Assembly: GCA_035771165.1 (NCBI GenBank)
Contig: JAWNZC010000445.1
Span: forward strand, 2,771,001-2,835,000
Reading direction: 5' to 3'
Source: Paragorgia papillata
Lineage: Eukaryota > Cnidaria > Anthozoa > Scleralcyonacea > Coralliidae
DNA length: 64,000 bases
Both the position numbers and the translations under genes were made by a program. The first letter of the stretch is position 1. Each line of letters opens with the position of its first letter. Shown one piece after another: positions 51,801 to 64,000 of the stretch. The notes beneath the pieces were generated by a model. The model was not told where the DNA came from and did no database searches. It worked only from the letters and a program-made list of their open reading frames with translations.

Positions 51801-54365
51801 ATGGATGTGCGGAAATATGAAATTTGTGTTGACCAGGATATCTCACGAGTGAGCGAAGCGAACGAGTGACATATCCTGTTCAACACGAGAAATAAATTTC
51901 ATATTTCCAAGCATCCATGTATTGTTCTGTTTATTATATAAAAAATTGTCCTATTGCCTTGCAAAAATTGCATTAAACTATAATGCTGATTCAGCGATAA
52001 TCGTCACATGTGCGATTATGATAAATAATCGCACATGTGAGATTATCACTTTTATTAGTGGCGGAAAAATCAATAAAACACTCTATTTTATATAATAAAA
52101 GCATTAATTGATTCAAACGTCTTCTGCCGCACTTAATAAGAGCGGCAGATTGTATTAGGTTCGACGAATTAAGTTCGACGTTTGAATCGACGCCGCTTCC
52201 AACGTCGAATCTGTTTGAATTTTAATAGGTTGGGTGCACGAGAAGAGCGACGTTTGAAACGGGCCTTAGCCTTATAGTCAAAAGCTGAACCTATATAGAT
52301 CAATATTTGTAATTATTGTAAGTCCAACACAGAATATTTCAATGCTATACCAACTGCGAGTAATTAATGCGCAGCATAGACTCAGTCGAAATTGCTCCCA
52401 AAATGACGTCACGCACACTGTTTGTATACCAAAACACATTTAAAATCTATTTTTATTTTCAAAATAAAATATTTTTGTAATAGTTATGACTAGGGTCAAA
52501 GTTCAGCCATTCAATGAAGGCATGAATAAGAAATGCTTTGTAAAGCCAGCATCCTCTCATCTTGCTAGAATTCATGATAATCGTGAATTTTAAAGGAATT
52601 ATCCCCCAACACCCATCCCAACCCTGATCTTAACCCCACCTCTAATCCTGACCCTAAACTTCATGTGGGACAGATAATTACCTACAATTACCTCCTATTG
52701 GCATTTGAAGGCCATAGGACACTTACTGATTTGGTAATTCTGGCCGGTCAGGCGTAAAGCGCGCACGTACCTAATGTCGTTCCCACGCGCCGCAACCGAG
52801 TGGGAAGACTCTTGGAACGAAATTGGTAACGTACTGGGGAATTCAGTTAAACGAATTTGGAATGAAAATCAAATGAATCTTCCAGCATTAGCCGGATGTT
52901 AAAGATTGAGATAAGTTTTATACCGACCCTACCAACTGGTCTATATTACTTTAGTTTACCCCTGTAGGGCATGCGCGCGCATGTGTTATTAAAGTAGTAT
53001 AAATCGCCAGAAAGTACAAAAACATCGCCTTTTAATTATGTTTATCTTTTCCCCGTCGGTGCATGATTCTCCTCCATATGGCGAGCAAAATCGTCTGACA
53101 TTAGCGATAAAATACATGGGACTCAATCGTATTCCGCCTACAACATGCACTATAAATCAGTCCTATACACCAATTCTTTTTTTTTTGTTAGAAAAAGAAA
53201 AGATGTACATAGGCGAAACAGAAAACAGAGGAATAGCAATTTGCCCCAAACTTCCTGCAGCGCCTAAACATATGAAACTACAAGTAAAGACCTCGACAAC
53301 GACTACCAAACCACGAGCTACGACTCAGGCAAGAACCAAGAAAAAGAACTCCCCAAACTTTGCTCTTATCACTTCAACAATGACGGCTGCAGTGTTGGTA
53401 ACTTGTGTCGCTGCAGCAACTGCGCTAAAATATTTTCTCAAGAAAAGGAGGTATATGGTTTTTTTGTTATATAAAATAGAGTGTTTTATTGATTTTTCCG
53501 CCACTAATAAAAGTGATAATCTCACATGTGCGATTATTTATAATCGCACATGTGACGATTATCGCTGAATCAGCATTATAGTTTAATACAATTTTTGCAA
53601 GGCAATAGGACAATTTTTTTATATAATAAACAGAATACATGGATGCTTGGAAATATGAAATTTATTTCTCGTGTTGACCAGGATATGTCACTCGTTCGCT
53701 TCGCTCACTCGTGAGATATCCTGGTCAACACTCGAAATAAATTTCATATTTCCGCACACCATGTATTATTCTCTATATCATATATAGGTAAACAAAAAAA
53801 ACAAAAAAAACGAGAGTGCAAAAAGTAGAGAACTATGTAAGCAGTGTTTTGAATACAGCAAAGTAAAAACATGGTAAACTGATAAACATAAATGTTTTTA
53901 CTCTTCCATTGCGGTGATGTAACGATTCATGAGTTAGCAGCGCTTTATATTCTGCCTGTTCGTTCGTTCGTTCGTTCGTTCGCGTTCGTTCGTTCGTTCG
54001 TTCAGTCATGGCACCATCCAATAGGATTGGGTCTGGTTTTTGTACAATTTCGCCATTAAATAAGCAGCTCCTATTGTTATCTTTTGTATATATCAAGATT
54101 GCAAAGTTCTCCATCGAGTCGACAAACCAGGCGACCAAGAAAGAAAAAAGTCAATACATTTTCTGATAAAATGAAGCAACAGCGTCGAGCATCATGTGGT
54201 TATGCAGCAAGTGATTATTCATCAGATGAAGGCACGCCCTCTGCTAGCTCACGTACACACGCAACACACTTCAAGGCAAAACTCAACGATCAGCGTCGCC
54301 AGTCCCAGGGCTATTCTCGTCTCCATGCCACCAGCGGTTCAGATTCGGATCTCGAGGATATATAG
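48873..54365 (+). CDS. single-pass LRR membrane protein
   Basis: There are six exons: 48873-49054, 49613-49684, 50488-50559, 51356-51546, 53192-53450 and 54098-54365 (TAG). All phases agree, giving 347 residues. Order: signal peptide (1 to about 19), LRR N-cap with C26, C30, C32 and C41, and LRRs on two exact 72-bp exons (VLRGNIIERVHEDELKRYPN; DLSDNEISTLSRNVFTNNIY). Then come an LRR C-cap (NPFLCNCDL…MNCAAP), a Thr/Lys-rich stalk, a helix (about 229-251) and an 89-residue cytosolic tail. ATG 48873 is chosen because the upstream frame has no signal peptide. One-repeat-per-exon LRRs are typical of animal adhesion and signalling receptors. The tail has two RRxS-x-GY motifs 37 residues apart. The last acceptor could be 9 bp downstream (54107). 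No orthologue is recognised. Confidence 0.88.
49859..50111 (+). mobile_element. MITE with CAGTCGTTGGCACCTAAG ends (copy 1)
   Basis: The ends cagtcgttggcacctaag and cttaggtgccaacgactg are complementary, with TA flanks. It contains 'aaaacatgtttta' near the left end and 'catgttttgacaggcggtg' near the right. It lies in LRR intron 2. Confidence 0.88.
50693..50856. mobile_element. long-hairpin MITE, arms about 60 bp
   Basis: The arm aataagccatttgcacgatg, then acgtaagcgttgggtgacta, then caactaccagaatgctttg, is repeated inverted at the right after a loop of about 40 bp. A fragment of one arm lies at 2022-2092. Confidence 0.8.
51790..52100 (+). mobile_element. repeat, left member of an inverted pair around LRR exon 5
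   Basis: It runs from 'aatacatggatgtgcggaaa' through 'ctcacgagtgagcgaagcga' and 'ataatcgcacatgtgagatt' to 'ccactctattttatata'-like sequence. The same 310 bp recur inverted at 53463-53774. Internal palindromes include gagcgaagcgaacgagtg and cacatgtgcgattat. Confidence 0.8.
53463..53774 (-). mobile_element. repeat, right member of an inverted pair around LRR exon 5
   Basis: This is the reverse complement of 51790-52100, starting 12 bp after the exon 5 donor. Transcripts of the unspliced gene would contain a stem of about 300 bp with exon 5 in the loop. Confidence 0.8.
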
Positions 54366-54689
54366 CACTGCTTAACTCTGAATGACGAACTTTCCCAAAT
54401 TAAAGCATTGAGTATGTATTGAACTACGAAGCAAAGTTGGGTTCAATCTCAACGGTTCGTATAAGTATATAAACGTGTCTGTTCAATACGCGTGCGTGAG
54501 TCAACATAATATAAATATTCATGCGCTGTTTTGGTCATTTTTCATTTGCTAATTACTCCGACTACTGCAAATTGAAATTTTTGACAAGACACTATAGACG
54601 TTTGTCAAACGGGTCTTAAAAATGCACGACAAAAACACCTCTCAGCAAATTCATTGATCATTATATATGTGCACGGCGGCAACACATGT

Positions 54690-54801
54690 TTAACCCCTTG
54701 ACTCCTAAGCGCGCGTGTAGACGCAGCTTTAGTGTTTTACTCTGGCTAACGCCAGACGATTTTACTCATCAAGGGAAGACCCTTGGTAGTCAAGAGGTTA
54801 A
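54690..54801. mobile_element. short TTAA repeat, arms CTTGACTCC type
   Basis: The left arm ttaaccccttgactcctaag pairs with the right arm cttggtagtcaagaggttaa at 17 of 20 positions. The core is 'ttttactctggctaacgcca' followed by 'gacgattttactcatcaa'. Confidence 0.75.
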
Positions 54802-55195
54802 CATGGGCTCAAGTTAGGTGATCATTGAACAATCGTTAACATTCGAAACCAATGTAACGTTCCGTTTAGCCTTGATATACCAATCACTTATATAAGACCC
54901 TCTCGTAAGCGGACACCCTTCGCCGTAGACGCACCCGGCAAGATCGACTCCCCATGCAGAGTGGACGCGTTTTGTACCCACACGACACCCCTCGTATAAA
55001 GATTGGCACAGTAGTTACTGAACTCCTCGTCATACGCGTAAACATACAACTTGTTTCAAGTGGTTGAGTGTGAATGACCTTGTGCTGCCACCAATATTAT
55101 AACGTCAATGATGATAACTACATCGTCTCAGCAATCAATGCTGCAAGAATTTGTAAACAAGTTCAGAACACGGCTCTATCAACGCATTCCATACT

Positions 55196-55395
55196 CTGTT
55201 CCAACAACCGTGAACAACCATGAACAATCACGAACCACGAACCGTGAATAACCATGGATAACCGTGAACAACCGTCAATTATGAACCGTGAACAACCATG
55301 AACCGTGAACAACCATGGATAACCGTGAACAACCATGGATAACCGTGAACAACCGTCAACCATGAACCGTGAACAACCATGAACAACCATTCTCA
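55196..55395. repeat. minisatellite 'gaacaaccatggataaccgt'
   Basis: Units of 9 or 18 bp alternate 'gaacaacc(a/g)t' and 'ggataaccgt'. The reverse strand reads as a Val/His/Gly repeat frame that is not a gene. Confidence 0.85.
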
Positions 55396-55619
55396 ACTTC
55401 ATTAATAATTCATGAGAATTTTACTCAATCAGACAGCTCCATTCCGTCACGTGAATGGGCTGTGAAACACCGCTAAAGCACTGCATCAAACACTAGTGTT
55501 TCTTCATCAAATACTAGCGTTTCATTTATGTTAATTAAACAAGAAACACGATACGATTGAGTAAAATTGTATCACAAAACATCCGCAAGTCCCACAACGG
55601 TGGCTCATTGGTTCATTGT

Positions 55620-55790
55620 CTTTCATTTGAGAAGCCATTTCAAAAACACGTTCTGCGTGTTTGATCACGGTATCAAAACACTCGAAAGCTAATAAATCTC
55701 TCGGGGCGTCGCCCCTCGAGATGCATTAGCTTTCTCGTGTTTTGATACCATGACCAAACACTTGAACTCGTTTTTGAAATAGTACTTTTT
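55620..55790. mobile_element. palindromic MITE
   Basis: 'atttcaaaaacacgttctgc' … 'ggtatcaaaacactcgaaag' … 'ctcggggcgtcgcccctcga' … 'gctttctcgtgttttgatac' … 'actcgtttttgaaat' reads as one long hairpin with a 'gggcgtcgccc' apex. Confidence 0.7.
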
Positions 55791-55977
55791 TGAAAAGGTG
55801 TATGTGTTCTTTTCTTACTTCGCTCTCAAACTGAATAGCATGCAGGGTAACCACAACAGCTTACGCCAGTTACCGTGACCCTAATACATATTTAAACCCT
55901 ACACACGTAAAAACATCACAGCTTGTCAGCAAAATGTGTTTGAAACTATAGGCTTGTAACAATGGCGTTATTTAACC

Positions 55978-56090
55978 TTTTACCCCAGCAGTGTTGCCAT
56001 TTGGCAACTTAGATATTTTACTTTGTCTAACGCAAGGCGATTTTACTCGACAAGTGGAGGCCTTCTGGTAACCTACCGTTGTCTCAACAG
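55978..56090. mobile_element. short TTAA repeat, right arm lost
   Basis: The left arm ttaaccttttaccccag and core 'ttttactttgtctaacgcaa' are present. The right arm is not recognisable after 'ccttctggtaacc'. Confidence 0.5.
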
Positions 56091-56500
56091 TCAACAAACT
56101 GGAACAAGCGGTGAATACATTCAGATATACAAGTTGGATAACAAGTTGAAACCAAGCTGCTTGCAAATTTGTTAAACCTGAGCGTCGTTTATACGTGTGT
56201 AACTCACCCCATCAACAAGGGAAGACCTATAGACCCTTGAAAGGCATTTCTTCAGCGTACGAGTAAGCAAATTCACTACGTTTGTAAATGAATAGCAATT
56301 TACAATCTATTTCGATATAATTTCAATCTAGATTTCAATTCTTGAGTAGTTCAATGAATTTCTCTACGTATAATTTTCGAGAGCTTCTTTTTCAAGACCA
56401 CTCGACTAAGAATATAGTTTCAAGAACATGGTTTCTTTCATAATAGTTTCGTTTTCGTTGTGCAAGCGTTTCGCTTCCAATGTCGTAGCGGTTAGCTATT

Positions 56501-56653
56501 AGGGACCTTAAGATCCAGCCGAAAGGCACGACGGCGACTTCACTTGTCGCGCAGGGGACTGGAAAAAAAACGCGTCACGGTGCTATAAAAAATACGAATT
56601 TGTACTTCCGGTAGACGTCCGCGTCGTCATTTTTTTCGGATCTTAAGGTCCCT
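56501..56653. mobile_element. 153-bp MITE 'agggaccttaagatcc'
   Basis: The ends agggaccttaagatcc and ggatcttaaggtccct are exact complements. The inside is short and non-coding, with cgacggcgac and gtccgcgtcgtc-like inverted motifs. Confidence 0.8.
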
Positions 56654-56928
56654 ATTATCTTAACCTGACCAGATCACATTTTCTGCACCAAGACTAATCT
56701 TTGGCGATAACGCGGAGTCTGGAGAAGTGGTCACTTGACAAGATTTGCCGTTGATATGTTGCAGCCTAAGGCTCCATCTCTTCCATAGCAACATCGGAAT
56801 TCCTGTAGCAAGCAAAAAGAGTAGGAATGTTGTCAAAGCAAACTGGCTTGTTTAGAGAGCTCTTTCTAGGCACGGGTAGTACGCCCTAAGAGGGTGGTAC
56901 GTGCTGTTAGCGCACTGCCTCTCACCAA

Positions 56929-57120
56929 TGAAGTTAAGCCCGGTCAGACAGGGTTAGTATTTGGATGGGTGACCACCATAGCTTCATGTGAGTAGAGTTG
57001 TTGGTTCTCTCCTGTGCCTCGAGGGTTTTTCTCTGGGTTCCCTCCTCAGTAAAACCAACAGTGTCCCCAATTATAGTTCTGTGAATGAGCTAAATACATT
57101 TGACACTTAAATAAAGTTGA
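56929..57120 (+). repeat. possible 5S rRNA-derived SINE
   Basis: 'gaagttaagcc' followed by 'ggttagtatttggatgggtg' and 'acc' matches the conserved 3' half of 5S rRNA, including its internal promoter region. The sequence then continues into an unrelated body (ttctctcctgtgcctcgagg … aaataaagttgaca). A 5S head plus a foreign tail is the layout of SINE3-type elements. The 5' half of 5S is not clear. Confidence 0.5.
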
Positions 57121-57703
57121 CATACACAGACATTCATACGCAAGTGCAACGACCGTGCACTATGCACTATACAGTAACAATTATTCCACTCTATTAAAAG
57201 GACTAGCCCTATAGTCAACGCAGGAGACTGGATCTCCTCTCACAAACCAAAAGAGGTTCTTATTAAACATATTTGACAGGCATGCAGACGAGATCTCGGC
57301 AAAGATGACCAGTCCTCCAATGAATGAGAAATATTAATGGTATTATTTCATATATACATCCCATCAGGTCCGTTCCTATATTTTCGAATAGCCAAATAAA
57401 CCGTTCCCAGTGGCTTATATAAAAAGCAAGTTGATGTTTGAAGGGTACAGCTTCAAAAGGGTACCTTGTTCGGAGGTAGAGCTTCAAAAGAACGCTTGAT
57501 CGTGTTTAAGCCTCACGGCATAACCGCAGCCAGTGTTTTTTTTTTATCAAATAATCATATACACGTGCAATGGACCCCTACCACTCTCCTAGCGATTGAA
57601 TGTTCAACAAAAAAACAAAAAAATGGCGAACACTACAACACAAAACAACAGAACAAGAAAACAAAATATACGGAATGACGACGACGACAAGAGAAAAACT
57701 ACT

Positions 57704-57994
57704 TTGCGAGCAGAGCCTTCATTTCCTTATTTCTTCGCTGAGAGAGAGGAAGAAAAGTAGGCTCTGCTGTATTCGTGACTGGTTTCCATTGCGCATGCAT
57801 GTCAGTTGCTTGGTTACAATCTCGAACCCAGTCCCAATCAGAGCAGAAAACAAAACGAGAACCGGTTAAACGGGTCTTAAACGGGTTACTTCGTCCTAAA
57901 TCTTGGACGAAGCCAAACACGAATACAGCAGAGCCTACTTTTCTTCCTCTCTCTCAGCGAAGAAATAAGGAAAAGAAGGCTCTGCTCGCAGGGT
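57704..57994. mobile_element. palindromic MITE with arms of about 70 bp
   Basis: The arm tgcgagcagagccttc, then ttatttcttcgctgagagag, then aggaagaaaagtaggctctg, then ctgtattcgtg, is mirrored at 57917-57991. 'gcagagcc' itself forms a smaller inverted pair inside each arm. Confidence 0.75.
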
Positions 57995-58059
57995 AGAGAA
58001 AAACAAAAACAACAACGAAAAACCAACGACGATAAAACAACAATGGCAAAAACAGCAAA

Positions 58060-63567
<5,508 letters not shown>

Positions 63568-64000
63568 CTAGTCAATAATTGGAGAAATGGAGGAGTCATT
63601 CAACACCATTGAACACGTTTTCCAATAAAGAGTTAGGTACAGTAAGTTCACGGAACGAGATGTGCAAAAAATACGAAGTTTGTATTACGCTGAAAATTAG
63701 GCTTACCACCGACGTAACCTTGAATTCAATAAACTATCGCCAGTAAGTAACCTACTTTGTTTAGTGGCGTTAAATTATCGGTAGAACAACACTCCTGGAA
63801 GGTATGTTCTTCTCTGGTTTTACCGAAGTTATATCGCTTAAATTGTTTTAAAAACAATGCGAAACTAGTGCAGGTTTCTGGATTCAAATCCATCGGGTTC
63901 CCGAGCTGTCGCCACTTCCAGTAATTAAACTCAGTTGTTTTTTCTCACGGTCAACCTTTAAAATCGACAACTTTAAGAGCGAAAAAGTCCACAAAGATGA
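63568..64000. other. HDAC intron sequence to the right edge
   Basis: The next upstream HDAC exon should end in frame before DIHHGNG. I searched this stretch on the minus strand for its expected motifs and did not find it, so the intron probably continues past the window. Confidence 0.5.

Larger units (their letters stand above)
54366..58059. other. intergenic between LRR gene and HDAC 3' end
   Basis: I recognise no protein gene. It contains two short TTAA repeats, an 18-bp minisatellite, palindromic MITEs (55620-55790, 56501-56653, 57704-57994) and a possible 5S-derived SINE (56929-57120). Confidence 0.5.

Noticed and set aside
53038..53191. Open frame upstream of LRR exon 5
   Set aside because: It ends in a pyrimidine tract and AG, it has no protein features, and exon 4 joins in phase at 53192.
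55163..55402. 79-codon minus-strand Val/His/Gly frame
   Set aside because: It is the 18-bp minisatellite read in reverse.

Overview
The window is nuclear DNA of an animal: low-GC, intron-rich, with GT/AG-bounded exons, no operons, and very many short palindromic transposon-derived repeats. The ARF, DNAJB, HDAC IIa, LRR receptor and Frizzled-like 7TM genes fit a metazoan. The repeat landscape and a Tyr-type class IIa HDAC suggest an invertebrate, perhaps an early-branching marine one such as a sponge or cnidarian. That placement is inference; no species is identified.

Layout. (1) 826-8206 (+): five 3' exons of a Frizzled/Smoothened-like seven-helix receptor; its 5' end is not found. (2) 11688-16777 (-) and 19505-29191 (-): two tandem four-exon ARF GTPase genes with identical intron phases and nearly identical sequence just upstream of the ATG. 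(3) 29650-33821: a 4.2-kb hAT transposon with matching 8-bp target duplications and a decayed transposase, inserted in an older repeat. (4) 36312-47287 (-): a complete nine-exon DNAJB6-like co-chaperone. (5) 48873-54365 (+): a complete six-exon single-pass LRR membrane protein. (6) 58060-63567 (-): seven 3' exons of a class IIa histone deacetylase that continues past the right edge.

Exons were assembled by hand from splice sites. In all six genes the phases agree across every junction and the open frame is kept, so the models are firmer than the ORFs alone. The genes are unrelated housekeeping, signalling and chromatin genes; nothing indicates a shared pathway beyond the ARF tandem duplication.

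Introns and intergenic DNA hold minisatellites (38-bp, 51-bp, 5-bp based), compound tetranucleotide arrays, fold-back elements in TA microsatellites, MITEs with TA, TTAA or 8-bp target sites, and possible SINEs. The most unusual pattern is a roughly 100-120-bp repeat bounded by TTAA. It has a conserved core, but its terminal arms differ between copies while staying complementary within each copy.
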